64,000 bases of DNA from UBA965 sp040396955 (GTDB lineage: Bacteria > Chloroflexota > Chloroflexia > Chloroflexales > Roseiflexaceae), in the NCBI GenBank assembly GCA_040396955.1, contig JBBAWX010000006.1, positions 1 through 64,000 on the forward strand, written 5' to 3'. The notes under the pieces were generated by a model. That model had not been told where the DNA came from. It did not search any database and saw nothing but the letters and a program-made list of their open reading frames with translations. Below are positions 17,657-26,433 of this stretch, piece by piece (position 1 is the first letter of the stretch; each line of letters opens with the position of its first letter). The position numbers and the translations under genes are program-made.

Positions 17657-18487
17657 ATGACTCAGATTCGCCATTCACATGTCCTCATTACCGGCGGTGC
17701 ATCCGGCATCGGTCGGCTCCTCGGCGAGCAGATGCTGGCCGCCGGTGCTGCCTCGTTGATCGTGTGGGACATCAACGCTCCGCTATTGGCGGAGTGTGTT
17801 GCCCAACTCCAAGCTCGCGGTCACGTCGTACACGGCTTCGTGGTGGATGTCACGCAACAGTCCCACATCGATGCCACCGTGGCACAGATGAATGCGCAAT
17901 CATTGACCGTCGACATCCTAGTCAACAACGCGGGCATTGTGGTCGGCAAGGCCTTTGCAGACTACACACACGAACACATCACGCGTGAGATGGCAATTAA
18001 TGCGCTGGCGCCCATGCACATTACGCTGGCGCTTATGCCCATGCTCCGTCAACGCCCAGCGGCCCACATCGTCAACATTGCCTCGGCTGCCAGCATGCTC
18101 GGCAACCCGCGCATGTCGGTGTACGTGGCCAGCAAATGGGCACTGGCCGGCTGGTCGGATTCGTTGCGCATAGAGCTCGCACAACTCACCCCCGTTATTC
18201 GCGTCACACGCATCAATCCGTTTTACATTGCGACCGGCATGTTCCACGGAGTACGCTCACCCATCATCCCTATTTTGACCCCCGAAGTGGTCATTCCACG
18301 TATGCTGCGCGCCATTGAAGGCAATGCTCTATCGCTACAACTCCCCTGGATTGTCAACATTCTGCCGTTCGTACGTAGCATCTTGCCCAGCGCGCTGTTC
18401 GACCTCATCGTCGGTGAGTGGCTCGGCGTCTACCACACCATGGATGCCTTCACGGGGCGACAAAACTCCCCACAGCGCCCGGAATAG
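17657..18487 (+). CDS. SDR-family oxidoreductase, retinol-dehydrogenase-like
   Basis: 276 residues. Nucleotide site ITGGASGIG (about 11-19), NNAGIV (about 92-97) and catalytic YVASK (about 155-159) are present. The long C-terminal part (SLQLPWIVNILPFVRSILPSA region, about 220-245) resembles the membrane-associating tail of 17-beta-hydroxysteroid or retinol dehydrogenase-like SDRs, so a lipid alcohol or aldehyde substrate is plausible. The strong AGAGGAG 6 bases before ATG 17657 overrides the longer open frame from 17543. It follows the DHA2 exporter by 41 bases and may be co-transcribed. Confidence 0.87.
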   Translation: MTQIRHSHVLITGGASGIGRLLGEQMLAAGAASLIVWDINAPLLAECVAQLQARGHVVHGFVVDVTQQSHIDATVAQMNAQSLTVDILVNNAGIVVGKAFADYTHEHITREMAINALAPMHITLALMPMLRQRPAAHIVNIASAASMLGNPRMSVYVASKWALAGWSDSLRIELAQLTPVIRVTRINPFYIATGMFHGVRSPIIPILTPEVVIPRMLRAIEGNALSLQLPWIVNILPFVRSILPSALFDLIVGEWLGVYHTMDAFTGRQNSPQRPE

Positions 18488-18501
18488 GCGTTGCGGGGAG
18501 T
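18465..18501 (-). terminator. Hairpin terminator ending the copper operon
   Basis: An imperfect stem (ACTCCCC..CA..CGCC with its complement, two mismatches) overlaps the stop of the convergent SDR gene. On the minus strand it is followed by TTTTG, so it probably terminates the operon that ends at 18525. Confidence 0.6.
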
Positions 18502-18524
18502 CCGTCTGTCGGCCCTGGTCTGGT

Positions 18525-19079
18525 TTATTCGCCCAACCACATCTGCATCTGCTTGATTTCGGCCGTTTGTGCCGTGATAACTGCCTCTGCAAACGCGACA
18601 AGTTCACTCTTCTCGCCCACTTCAAGCAGTTGCCCCGACATGTCAATTGCCGCCTGATGATGCCCAATCATAGCACGCAACCAGCGTTCATCGTAACTAC
18701 CGTCACCCGGTTCGACCTGCATCGCCCCCATGTCCATCATCGACACATCGGTTTCTGGAGCATCTGGGTACCACGACTCTCGCCACACGTTGAGTTGCAT
18801 AATCTCGGCCTCTTGGGCATTGATAATCTGCGTGGCGAGTTGCTTCACATCATCACTTTCAGCCTGCGCTAGCGCATCACGTGCCATGGTAATCGCGCCC
18901 TGATGATGGACAATCATACCGTCGATGTACGCCAAATCCGATGTCACCGGCGCTGTGTCCATATTGTGCGCCCCGTGATCTATTTCGGCCGTGGCCGTCG
19001 GATTCACCGAGGCATTGGCACAGCCTGCGAGTACTAGCACTGCCAGCACTACGATGACCAACGCGAATGTTTTTTGCAT
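18525..19079 (-). CDS. DUF305 lipoprotein, copper-associated
   Basis: 184 residues. The signal peptide ends in the lipobox LAGC (Cys at about residue 20). The two-repeat DUF305 core is seen as MIVHHQGAI (about 55-63) and MIGHHQAAI (about 143-151), each a ferritin-like helix carrying paired histidines, with a Met/Asp-rich stretch (VSMMDMGAMQ) between. DUF305 proteins are often encoded with copper resistance genes, and the His and Met content fits metal binding outside the membrane. TTAAGGAG lies 7 bases before the ATG. It is the last gene of the csoR-copZ-copA group. Confidence 0.9.
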   Translation of the reverse strand: MQKTFALVIVVLAVLVLAGCANASVNPTATAEIDHGAHNMDTAPVTSDLAYIDGMIVHHQGAITMARDALAQAESDDVKQLATQIINAQEAEIMQLNVWRESWYPDAPETDVSMMDMGAMQVEPGDGSYDERWLRAMIGHHQAAIDMSGQLLEVGEKSELVAFAEAVITAQTAEIKQMQMWLGE

Positions 19080-19113
19080 GTAAGTTCTCCTTAATCGTGC
19101 CTGCATATGCCAA

Positions 19114-20007
19114 TCACTCCTCTGCACTTACCGCTGCAATCACGCGCCGGGCCGATGCCACCATGACTGGATTGGTGTGTAGGTAATACGGTAACTGAAG
19201 CAACGCCACCGACAACGCCCACCCCAGACCACGACACCAGGTCGCATCATCGACCGCGACCGCTCCGCGGAACACCTGGCGCGCCGGTGCATCAAGATAG
19301 TTCCACGCCACCAAAAGATCGACCGCTGGATCACCGACACCCAGCGTGCCAAAATCAAGGACCGCGCTGATTTGCCCGTGCTGAAACAACAGATTGCTCG
19401 GCTGGATGTCGCCGTGCACCCACACTGGAGCCCCTGCCCAGGTCGGTGCCATCACGGCACGGTGCCAAATCTCGTTGAGGTGCACCGCATCCACGAGCCC
19501 CTGCGCGGCCTCCAACGCTTCTGCGGTAATCGCACGGCGATTGGCAAGCGGCACCCCACGGGCATAGGGACCAGTAGTAACGGGAGCATCAGCAGGCACC
19601 GGCACCTGCCACAAGGCCCGCACGAAATCTGCCAGTTGCCGAGCCACAATCGTCTGATCGGGCACATCTGCCGTCAAGCCGGTTTCACCCGGCAACCATC
19701 GATACACTGCCCACGGTGCCGGATAATCGGCAACTGCCTCTCCCACCCCCAGCGGTTGCGGAATCGGAAGTGGCACCTGCGGTGCCAATACCGGCAACCA
19801 CGTCGCCTCACGCGCAATCTGGGGCACTGCCGATGGGCGCATCGGGAGGCGCACCACGTATTCGTCGCCGAGACGATAGAGCACATTCTCGGTACCACTC
19901 GAATCCACAGCTCGGAGTGGTAGCCCCTGCCAGTGTGGAAATTGGTCATCGATGATTTGGCGCACCAACCGTGTGTCAATGTCCCATGCATCAGCATGAA
20001 GCTTCAT
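19114..20007 (-). CDS. Aminoglycoside phosphotransferase-family kinase
   Basis: 297 residues of the APH/choline kinase fold. The catalytic loop WVHGDIQPSNLL (about 196-207) and the metal-binding LDFGTLGVGDPAVDL (about 217-231) are intact; the N-terminal lobe includes SSGTENVLYRLGDEYVVRLP (about 36-55). It probably phosphorylates a small hydroxylated molecule; many chromosomal members have unknown substrates, so drug resistance should not be assumed. Its ribosome site (GAGG) overlaps the stop codon of copA, and it lies between copA and the DUF305 gene, so it is transcribed with the copper operon. Why a kinase is there is unknown. Confidence 0.87.
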   Translation of the reverse strand: MKLHADAWDIDTRLVRQIIDDQFPHWQGLPLRAVDSSGTENVLYRLGDEYVVRLPMRPSAVPQIAREATWLPVLAPQVPLPIPQPLGVGEAVADYPAPWAVYRWLPGETGLTADVPDQTIVARQLADFVRALWQVPVPADAPVTTGPYARGVPLANRRAITAEALEAAQGLVDAVHLNEIWHRAVMAPTWAGAPVWVHGDIQPSNLLFQHGQISAVLDFGTLGVGDPAVDLLVAWNYLDAPARQVFRGAVAVDDATWCRGLGWALSVALLQLPYYLHTNPVMVASARRVIAAVSAEE

Positions 20008-20014
20008 CGCCGCC

Positions 20015-22477
20015 TCATTCGAAGGTACGCCGCAAGCGCAACGAATTCGTCACCACAAAAATTGAACTAAACGCCATTGCGCCGGCCGCAATAATCGGGC
20101 TCAACTGAATGCCCCACCACGGGTAGAGCAGACCAGCCGCAATCGGGATCCCAATCACGTTGTACCCGAATGCCCAAAACAAGTTCCAACGAATGGTGCG
20201 GAGCGTGGCTTGGCCGAGGCGAATGGCAATGGGCACAAGCCGCAAATCGGGGCGCATCACGATGACATCGGCCGTTTCGATTGCCACATCAGTGCCACTC
20301 CCCATTGCAATCCCGACGTCGGCTCGGGCCAACGCAGGGGCATCGTTGATCCCATCACCGACCATGGCTACGACGCCGTTGTGTTGTAGCTCCGCGACCG
20401 TATCAACTTTTTGGGCGGGCAACACGTTGGCAACCACCGAGCCAATGCCGATTTCGTGGCCAATTTGCGTCGCGGTGGCATGGTTGTCACCAGATATCAG
20501 CACCGTGGTCATCCCACTCTGCTGGAGCGTGGCAACGACCTCGGCTGCCTCAGGACGTTGGGCATCACGCAACCCAAGCACACCGATAATTGTAGTGTCA
20601 CGTGCCACATAGACGATGCTCATCCCCTGTTGTTGCCAACCGGTGACCATGGTCTGCCATGGCGTCGTATCGAGCTGGGCAGCCTGCATCATGGTCGCAT
20701 TGCCGATGCGAACCACGTGCCCGTCTACGCGGGCTTGGGCACCCTGCCCGGCAGTGTCTTGGCCATCCTCTCGGTCTCGCAGCGAAATGCCAGCCGCCAC
20801 CGCTGCCGCCACAATCGCCTGGGACAACGGATGCGTGCTACCACGCGCCACAGCGGCGGCCCACTCTAGTGCCTCAGCATCTGACATCGTTTGGAGCTGT
20901 GGTGCCCCAACGGTCAACGTCCCTGTTTTGTCAAAAGCGACCACGGTCACATGTGCTAGGCGCTCGAGCGCAGATGCACCTTTGATGAGCACACCGAGAC
21001 GAGCCCCCACGCCACTCCCCACCATGATGGCCGTTGGTGTAGCAAGACCTAGTGCACACGGGCATGCGATGACCAACACTGCCACCGCAAACATCAGTGC
21101 CGTGGTCACCGTTTGTCCGCCGACCAACCACCAACCAAAAAACGTCAACAGTGCAATCACAATAATCACGGGCACAAAGACCGCCGAGATCTGGTCAACG
21201 AGCTGTTGCACCGGTGCCCGACTATTTTGTGCTTGGCGCACCAGTTGCACCATCTGCGCCAGCACACTGTCACGCCCAATGGCGGTAGCCCGCACCTGTA
21301 TTTCACCCGTCATGTTGATGGAGGCCCCGATGACACGCGCCTGGTCGCCACGTTGTACCGGTAGACTCTCACCGGTAATCATGCTTTCGTCGATCGTCGT
21401 CTCACCAGCCACAATGATGCCGTCAATGGGAATACGCTCACCCGGACGCACAATCGCGATTTCGCCACGCCGTACTTGACTGGTTGGCACCTCTACCGCC
21501 TCACCACCGCGCAAAAGACGCGTGGTTTTGGGTTGTAGCCCGACCAATGCACGCACCGCTTGGCTGGCCTGGCTCCTGGCCCGCGATTCGAGGTATTTGC
21601 CCACCAAAATCAGGGCAATAATGGTCGCTGCTGTCTCATAGTAGACGTGACCGCTCTGCCCAGTGACCATCAACCAGGTGCTGTACCAAAACGCAGCACT
21701 CGACCCCAGTACGATCAACGTGTCCATGTTGGCAGTACGGGCGCGTAGCGCCCCCCAGGCGTGCCGATAAAAATCAAGCGCCGCATAACTCTGCACGGGG
21801 ATTGCCAACACCAAAAAGAACCAATTCCATGCATCACTCCGGGCGGGCATATGATGCATGTGTGCTAGACCATACTCGGCGACCATCGCCACTGCCTCAC
21901 CGATGGGCCATGGCGGGATAATCCCGAAATCTTTGCTCATCGACAACATGAACAAGGGCACCGCAAAGATCATGGCCACCCACAAACGCCGGCGCCGGAT
22001 TGCTAATTCGTGGGCCCGCGCCTGCGCCTCCACATCCTCGGCATCGCTAGACGTAGCACTTGCAATCACCCCGTAGCCGGCGTTCTCGACCGTTGCCACG
22101 AGGCGTGCCATATCGACGACCATCGGCAAGACATCGACGTCGGCGCGTTCATCGGCCAGATTGACTTGCGCACGGAGCACTCCAGGTACTTTGCGGAGCG
22201 CCTTTTCGACCCGTGCCGAGCAACTCGCACAGGTCATCCCCGTAATCGGCAAGGAAATCTGCTCATGAATGACGCCGTAGCCGGCCTTTTCGACCGCCGC
22301 TACCGCCGCCGAAACGGCCTGCGCATCGACCACGAGCGCCGCATGCTCGTCAGCCAGATTCACGCTGACAGAGGTCACTCCCTCCACCTTGCGCAACACC
22401 TTTTCGACGCGCATCACACAACTCGCACACGTCATCCCTGTAACGCCAAATTCTACGTTCTGATTCGTCGCAACCAT
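20015..22477 (-). CDS. copA: Copper-exporting P1B-type ATPase
   Basis: 820 residues. Two N-terminal heavy-metal domains carry GMTCASC (C17/C20 and C83/C86). The transmembrane metal site is CPC at 472-474, the phosphorylated Asp is D516 in DKTGTLT, and the hinge GDGINDAPAL is near residue 715. The last helices hold YNVIG and MAFSSIFVVTNSLRL, where the Tyr, Asn, Met and Ser fit the Cu(I) set of P1B-1 pumps. It pumps Cu(I) out of the cytoplasm. It lies between a CopZ-like chaperone and an APH-family kinase, downstream of CsoR, so copper should induce it. AAGGGG stands 6 bases before the ATG. Confidence 0.97.
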   Translation of the reverse strand: MVATNQNVEFGVTGMTCASCVMRVEKVLRKVEGVTSVSVNLADEHAALVVDAQAVSAAVAAVEKAGYGVIHEQISLPITGMTCASCSARVEKALRKVPGVLRAQVNLADERADVDVLPMVVDMARLVATVENAGYGVIASATSSDAEDVEAQARAHELAIRRRRLWVAMIFAVPLFMLSMSKDFGIIPPWPIGEAVAMVAEYGLAHMHHMPARSDAWNWFFLVLAIPVQSYAALDFYRHAWGALRARTANMDTLIVLGSSAAFWYSTWLMVTGQSGHVYYETAATIIALILVGKYLESRARSQASQAVRALVGLQPKTTRLLRGGEAVEVPTSQVRRGEIAIVRPGERIPIDGIIVAGETTIDESMITGESLPVQRGDQARVIGASINMTGEIQVRATAIGRDSVLAQMVQLVRQAQNSRAPVQQLVDQISAVFVPVIIVIALLTFFGWWLVGGQTVTTALMFAVAVLVIACPCALGLATPTAIMVGSGVGARLGVLIKGASALERLAHVTVVAFDKTGTLTVGAPQLQTMSDAEALEWAAAVARGSTHPLSQAIVAAAVAAGISLRDREDGQDTAGQGAQARVDGHVVRIGNATMMQAAQLDTTPWQTMVTGWQQQGMSIVYVARDTTIIGVLGLRDAQRPEAAEVVATLQQSGMTTVLISGDNHATATQIGHEIGIGSVVANVLPAQKVDTVAELQHNGVVAMVGDGINDAPALARADVGIAMGSGTDVAIETADVIVMRPDLRLVPIAIRLGQATLRTIRWNLFWAFGYNVIGIPIAAGLLYPWWGIQLSPIIAAGAMAFSSIFVVTNSLRLRRTFE

Positions 22478-22500
22478 GGCACGCCCCTTATGTACTACCG

Positions 22501-22731
22501 TTACTGCCCCTGCAGTGAAATATGATTGGCTTCGACCACCTGATATCCGGTGTCATGCACCATTTGCGTCAATGCGGCGCGCTCAAGGGCCTCACCAACG
22601 ACCGTCACATGTGTGCGATCGTCACTGACAACGACCTCACGGACCCCGGCGACTCCCTGCAATGCGGTGCGTACCCGGTTGACACACCCACCACAGCTCA
22701 ACCCTGCCACGGTAAATTCAATTGTGTTCAT
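22501..22731 (-). CDS. CopZ-like heavy-metal-associated domain protein
   Basis: 76 residues, a single HMA domain with the metal site LSCGGCV (C13 and C16). Such small proteins carry Cu(I) in the cytoplasm and hand it to CopA or CsoR. GGAGG lies about 7 bases before ATG 22731; a GTG at 22734 is in frame but too close. It is placed between csoR and copA with gaps of 4 and 23 bases. The GGC in the motif differs from the commoner HC or ASC form, so specificity is likely but not certain copper. Confidence 0.9.
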   Translation of the reverse strand: MNTIEFTVAGLSCGGCVNRVRTALQGVAGVREVVVSDDRTHVTVVGEALERAALTQMVHDTGYQVVEANHISLQGQ

Positions 22732-22735
22732 CACG

Positions 22736-23008
22736 CTACCTCCGTTGTTCGTTCATCACTTGCATCAACTCACCAATTACTCGCTCACGCTCTTGGGCAT
22801 CTTCACTTTGGATGGCGGTAATCACACATCCATGTAGGTGCTGATCAAGCACGATGCGACTCACCTGGTCGAGCGCCTTTTGGATGGCGTTGATTTGCAT
22901 CAGTATGTTGATGCAGTATTCGTCTTCTTCGACCATGCGGTGCACGCCACGGACATGCCCTTCAATTGTGCGCAGTCGTTGCAATGATTGTTGCTTGTGA
23001 TTTGCCAT
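22736..23008 (-). CDS. csoR: CsoR-family copper-sensing repressor
   Basis: 90 residues, all-helical DUF156 fold. The Cu(I) ligands C32, H57 and C61 are present at exactly the spacing known from CsoR (Cys-x24-His-x3-Cys). Without copper it binds GC-rich palindromes and blocks transcription; Cu(I) releases it. It is the first gene of the copper operon and its promoter holds a matching palindrome, so it controls its own synthesis with copZ and copA. The open frame extends to 23113 but runs through the operator; ATG 23008 begins the conserved region. Confidence 0.95.
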   Translation of the reverse strand: MANHKQQSLQRLRTIEGHVRGVHRMVEEDEYCINILMQINAIQKALDQVSRIVLDQHLHGCVITAIQSEDAQERERVIGELMQVMNEQRR

Positions 23009-23029
23009 GTGCCACTCACTCTTCTTTTT

Positions 23030-23055
23030 ACCCCCTCCCCCTAGGGGGGTGGGGT
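23030..23055. promoter_or_regulatory. CsoR-type operator palindrome
   Basis: A 26-bp near-palindrome of the form ACCCCCTCCCC-CTAG-GGGGTGGGGT centred on CTAG. CsoR operators in other bacteria are C-run/G-run palindromes of this kind. It lies immediately downstream of the predicted transcription start of csoR. Confidence 0.8.
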
Positions 23056-23064
23056 CTAGTAGTG

Positions 23065-23092
23065 AGTATAGCAGAAATACCGGGGAAGTCAA
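23065..23092 (-). promoter_or_regulatory. Promoter of the csoR-copZ-copA operon
   Basis: On the minus strand TTGACT (23092-23087) and TATACT (23070-23065) are separated by 16 bases, a good sigma-70 type match. Transcription would start near 23058, so the operator at 23030-23055 lies just beyond the start point, where a bound repressor would block initiation or clearance. Confidence 0.75.
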
Positions 23093-23183
23093 TGTGGGCA
23101 TGGGAGTGCACACGCCACTGCGAAACGGTGGTAAGATGGGGGCACAGTACCAACAACATCTACACGGTTCAAGGAGGAATCAG

Positions 23184-24269
23184 ATGGCCGGATTCAACGG
23201 TTTGGGCATGCATTTAGGCACCCTGTCACGTCTTTCCGACGCACAATCGCGCTCAATCAGCCCTGAAAATTTCGATGGTGCCAAAGGTGGCGGCGGCATG
23301 GCCACCGAGGGGACAGGCGCCATCCATGCCCGTGGCATGGGTCAGGGGTGGAAGATTTCGCCATCCATTCGGATTGCTCCGGGCGAGACGCGTGAAATCG
23401 CCAACATTGCCGGTATGGGCGCCATTCAACAAATTTGGCTGACTCCCACCGGTAACTTTCGTTTGCAGGTATTGCGCATGTACTGGGACGATCAGCCCAA
23501 CCCGTCCGTCGAAGCGCCGTTGAGTGATTTTTTTGCCTGTGGCTGGGGCAAATATGCGCAGGTGAGCTCATTGGCGGTCTGTGTCAACCCTGGCAGTGCA
23601 TTCAACTGCTACTGGGAGATGCCGTTCCGGTCACGAGCCCGCATGACGGTCACCAATCTTTCGGACAAAGAAGTCACGCTCTACTACCAGATAAACTACA
23701 CCCTGACCGACGTCCCAGCCGACTGCGCCTACTTCCATGCGCAGTTCCGCCGCAGCAACCCACTCCCCTACATGACCGACCACACCATTCTCGATGGCGT
23801 AATTGGTCGTGGTCACTACGTGGGCACCTCCATGGCCTGGGGGGTCAACAACTGTGGGTGGTGGGGTGAGGGTGAAATCAAGTTTTTCATGGATGGTGAC
23901 GGACAATTCCCCACCATTTGTGGGACCGGCACCGAAGATTATTTTTGTGGATCCTACAACTTTGATCTCGGACCAGCCAATGGCGGCTACCGTGAATTTA
24001 CGACGCCATATGCCGGACTCCAGCAAGTGCTCCGCCCCGATGGTACGTATCAATCGCAGACGCGCTTCGGCATGTATCGCTGGCACATCATGGACCCTAT
24101 TCGCTTCCAGAGTGATTTGCGGGTTACCATTCAGGCACTTGGCTGGCGCCAAGATGGGCGCTACCTCCCCCTGCAAGACGATATTGCCTCGGTCGCATTC
24201 TGGTATCAGACATTGCCAACCGCACCCTTCCCCGCTCTGCCGGATCGGGATTATCTGGAAATCATCTAA
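23184..24269 (+). CDS. GH172 (DUF2961) glycoside hydrolase
   Basis: 361 residues with the double jelly-roll DUF2961 features: an N-terminal SFDGAKGGGG-like nucleating stretch (SPENFDGAKGGGG), WxxNPSVEAPLSDFF (about 110-125), a GEGEIKFFMDGD strand and the invariant GTGTEDYFCGSY (about 250-261) carrying the acidic residues. Known GH172 members are alpha-D-fructofuranosidases, difructose dianhydride synthases or alpha-D-arabinofuranosidases. No signal peptide is seen, so short imported oligosaccharides are the likely substrate. AAGGAGG is 6 bases before ATG 23184; the open frame extends further upstream through the csoR promoter and is not coding there. A TIM-barrel isomerase starts 2 bases after its stop. 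Confidence 0.85.
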   Translation: MAGFNGLGMHLGTLSRLSDAQSRSISPENFDGAKGGGGMATEGTGAIHARGMGQGWKISPSIRIAPGETREIANIAGMGAIQQIWLTPTGNFRLQVLRMYWDDQPNPSVEAPLSDFFACGWGKYAQVSSLAVCVNPGSAFNCYWEMPFRSRARMTVTNLSDKEVTLYYQINYTLTDVPADCAYFHAQFRRSNPLPYMTDHTILDGVIGRGHYVGTSMAWGVNNCGWWGEGEIKFFMDGDGQFPTICGTGTEDYFCGSYNFDLGPANGGYREFTTPYAGLQQVLRPDGTYQSQTRFGMYRWHIMDPIRFQSDLRVTIQALGWRQDGRYLPLQDDIASVAFWYQTLPTAPFPALPDRDYLEII

Positions 24270-24271
24270 TC

Positions 24272-25039
24272 ATGCAACGTATTTCACTCACTACTTGGAG
24301 CATTCATCCATATTTGCACGATGGATCGCTTGCCCTCCTCGACATGCCCGCTCGTGTCAAGCAGGCTGGCATCGGCACCGTGGAGATTTGCCACTTCCAC
24401 TTCCCCGACACCAGCCCCGCCTACGTGGCGCAGCTCCGCAACGCGGCCGCTGATGCAGGCATCGAAGTGTTTAGCATTCTCATCGACGCCTACGACATCG
24501 CCCAAGCACATCCACAGGCCCGTGAAGCCGATATCAATGCAGTCGCCCGTTGGATCGACATTGCGGCCTGGGTGGGAGCCTCACACGTGCGTGTCATCGC
24601 CGGCGAGGCACCCGCCCACGACCAAGCGGCATTGAGCCGGAGCATCGCAGCCCTCGTACGCCTCCAGGCCCATGCCAAAGCGCGTGGCGTAACCGTCATC
24701 AGCGAGAATTTCAAGGCGTTGGCTGCCACCCCCCACAACTGGCTGGCCATCCATGCCGCGTTGGGCGGCGGTGGTTGCGCCGATATCGGCAACTTCCCAG
24801 CCGAGAGCCGGGTGGCGGATTTTGCCCAAGTCGCACAAAACGCTGTGTCTATTCATGTCAAAGCCAGCTACGATGAACACGGGGTCATTGATGCGCGTCA
24901 GGTCAATGACTGCTTGGCGGCGGCACGGTCACATGGATTTGCAGGCCCCACCACCCTGGTCTATGATCGCCCCGGTGAGCGCTGGCAAGGCATCGAAACC
25001 CTGCGTCAGGTGGTGAACCACGCATTCGCCCAAGCCTAG
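24272..25039 (+). CDS. Sugar phosphate isomerase/epimerase-like TIM barrel
   Basis: 255 residues of the xylose-isomerase-like TIM barrel (AP endonuclease 2) superfamily. Landmarks are VEICHFHFP (about 36-44), HVRVIAGE (about 108-115), ISENFK (about 148-153), CADIGNFP (about 172-179) and IHVKASYD (about 199-206), where Glu, Asp, His and Lys line the barrel mouth. It probably isomerises or epimerises a sugar or sugar acid with a divalent metal. It starts 2 bases after the GH172 gene, so the two are translated together and should act in one pathway. Confidence 0.8.
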   Translation: MQRISLTTWSIHPYLHDGSLALLDMPARVKQAGIGTVEICHFHFPDTSPAYVAQLRNAAADAGIEVFSILIDAYDIAQAHPQAREADINAVARWIDIAAWVGASHVRVIAGEAPAHDQAALSRSIAALVRLQAHAKARGVTVISENFKALAATPHNWLAIHAALGGGGCADIGNFPAESRVADFAQVAQNAVSIHVKASYDEHGVIDARQVNDCLAAARSHGFAGPTTLVYDRPGERWQGIETLRQVVNHAFAQA

Positions 25040-25078
25040 CCAAGTTATACGGTATCATACATAGTGAGTCTGGTCGTC

Positions 25079-25100
25079 GTGCCCGTGGGTACACGGGCAC
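25079..25100 (+). terminator. Weak hairpin inside the sugar cluster
   Basis: A perfect 9-bp stem GTGCCCGTG with GGTA loop. No T run follows, so it is more likely a partial terminator or an mRNA processing/stability hairpin separating the first two genes from the next five. Confidence 0.4.
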
Positions 25101-25121
25101 CAGCATATGTCAAGGTGGGTC

Positions 25122-25949
25122 ATGGAGAGTTGTGATGCGGGCATGCCGCCCCGCCGTGAGCAAGTTATCGTCCAAAACCGCATCCTGAGCTATCTCCGTT
25201 GGGGTGAGGGCGAACGCACAGTTGTCTTGTTGCATGGCATTACAAGTAGTGCCCGCACGTGGTGGCGGGTGGCACCAGCCATCGCAAATCTCGGCTATTG
25301 TGTCATCGCCTTTGACATGCCTGGTCACGGTGAAAGCATGCTCCTCGGCTCACACGATCTGCCGAGCATTGCCCAGTACCTGACACATGCCTGCCAACAA
25401 CTCGGCGTGGCACCGTATGCGCTCATCGGCCATTCGTGGGGTGGTGCGACTGCGCTCCTGTTGGCTCCTCACCTCGCCGTGGCCCGACTCGTACTTGTAG
25501 ACCCGGCCATTACGCTCAGCGATCATATTGACCCGGCCATGCTCCCGCGCTTTTTGGAGGGCATCGGCGATTCACCTACGATGAGCATTCCGTGGCTCAG
25601 CCAACGCCACAAACACTGGCATCGCTGTGATGTGCAATGGAAGGCCGAAGCGCTCGCCCAGTGCCGACGCGAAGCGGTTGAGGGATTTTTCTTGCAGAGT
25701 GGTCAGTGGAACCTCGCCTCGCAGGTTGCTGAATGCTCAATCCCAACATTATGTCTTGTCGCGGCCCCGGCTACCACCGTCATCCCCAGCGAGTTTCACG
25801 GTGTCATGCAAGTAGCCTTGACGGAGCACGGCGGTGCGTGGCTACAAATCGAGGGTACCGACCACAACATGTACCGTGGTGGCTTCGACATCACCATGCC
25901 GCATATCATCCACTGGCTCAAGGAGATGTCACCATGGCCAGTTCACTAA
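25122..25949 (+). CDS. Alpha/beta-hydrolase
   Basis: 275 residues of the alpha/beta-hydrolase fold. The oxyanion HG (VVLLHGITSS, about 35-44), nucleophile elbow GHSWGG (Ser at about 100) and late His in GTDHNMYRGG (about 247-256) are clear; the acid residue is probably Asp in the VLVDPAI strand or a later one. It hydrolyses an ester, lactone or amide; a sugar lactone would fit the cluster but this is guesswork. ATG 25122 with AAGGTG upstream is preferred to the ATG at 25107. Its 3' end overlaps the Fur-family gene by 16 bases. Confidence 0.83.
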   Translation: MESCDAGMPPRREQVIVQNRILSYLRWGEGERTVVLLHGITSSARTWWRVAPAIANLGYCVIAFDMPGHGESMLLGSHDLPSIAQYLTHACQQLGVAPYALIGHSWGGATALLLAPHLAVARLVLVDPAITLSDHIDPAMLPRFLEGIGDSPTMSIPWLSQRHKHWHRCDVQWKAEALAQCRREAVEGFFLQSGQWNLASQVAECSIPTLCLVAAPATTVIPSEFHGVMQVALTEHGGAWLQIEGTDHNMYRGGFDITMPHIIHWLKEMSPWPVH

Positions 25950-26410
25950 ATCCACTCCCCAGTGAGTTGCACTACGCCCTCGAAAAATTGAGTGCAGCCG
26001 GCTATAAGTTGACCACACCGCGCTTAGCCGTTTTACACGCCGCCCGCACCTTCACCGGCGCCTTCACGGCGGCCCAGCTTGAAGAACAACTCGACCACCA
26101 AGGTACCCCCCTCGGCGACGCCAGCTTGTTTCGCACGCTCAAGCTCTACACCGACGTGGGCATCATGCAACGCATCCACGGCTTCAGTGAGTGTCACCGC
26201 TACATCCTTAGCCCGCATACCCACGCCCATCGCATTGTCTGTACCGCATGTGGGTGTGTGGCTGAATTTGCTGAATGTGATCTCGGCCAGCTAATCAATA
26301 GTCTTGAGCGCCACACCGGTTTCCACGTCGAGAATCATCTACTCGAGCTCTTCGGTACCTGCCCGAATTGTCGCATTGCGTTGCACCAAGCATCCGCATC
26401 CGCCTCATAA
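25934..26410 (+). CDS. Fur-family metalloregulator
   Basis: 158 residues. N-terminal winged helix (LTTPRLAVLHAARTF, then DASLFRTLKLYTDVGIMQRI, about 25-80), C-terminal dimerisation domain with the His-rich HTHAHRIVCTACG and a structural zinc site of two CxxC pairs (CTAC and CPNC). Members sense iron, zinc or peroxide and repress transcription when metallated; which metal is used here cannot be told. It starts inside the end of the hydrolase gene (AGGAG 8 bases upstream), so its translation is coupled, and a flavin amine oxidase follows 23 bases later. Confidence 0.9.
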   Translation: MASSLNPLPSELHYALEKLSAAGYKLTTPRLAVLHAARTFTGAFTAAQLEEQLDHQGTPLGDASLFRTLKLYTDVGIMQRIHGFSECHRYILSPHTHAHRIVCTACGCVAEFAECDLGQLINSLERHTGFHVENHLLELFGTCPNCRIALHQASASAS

Positions 26411-26433
26411 CCATGCACGAAGGAGGCACTGTT

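Noticed and set aside
19114..20007. Antibiotic resistance by the APH-family gene
   Set aside because: Chromosomal APH-fold kinases mostly have other substrates and there is no mobile element here.
23007..23183. Coding extension of the GH172 gene upstream to 23007
   Set aside because: That segment contains the csoR promoter and operator; the strong ribosome site is at 23171-23177.
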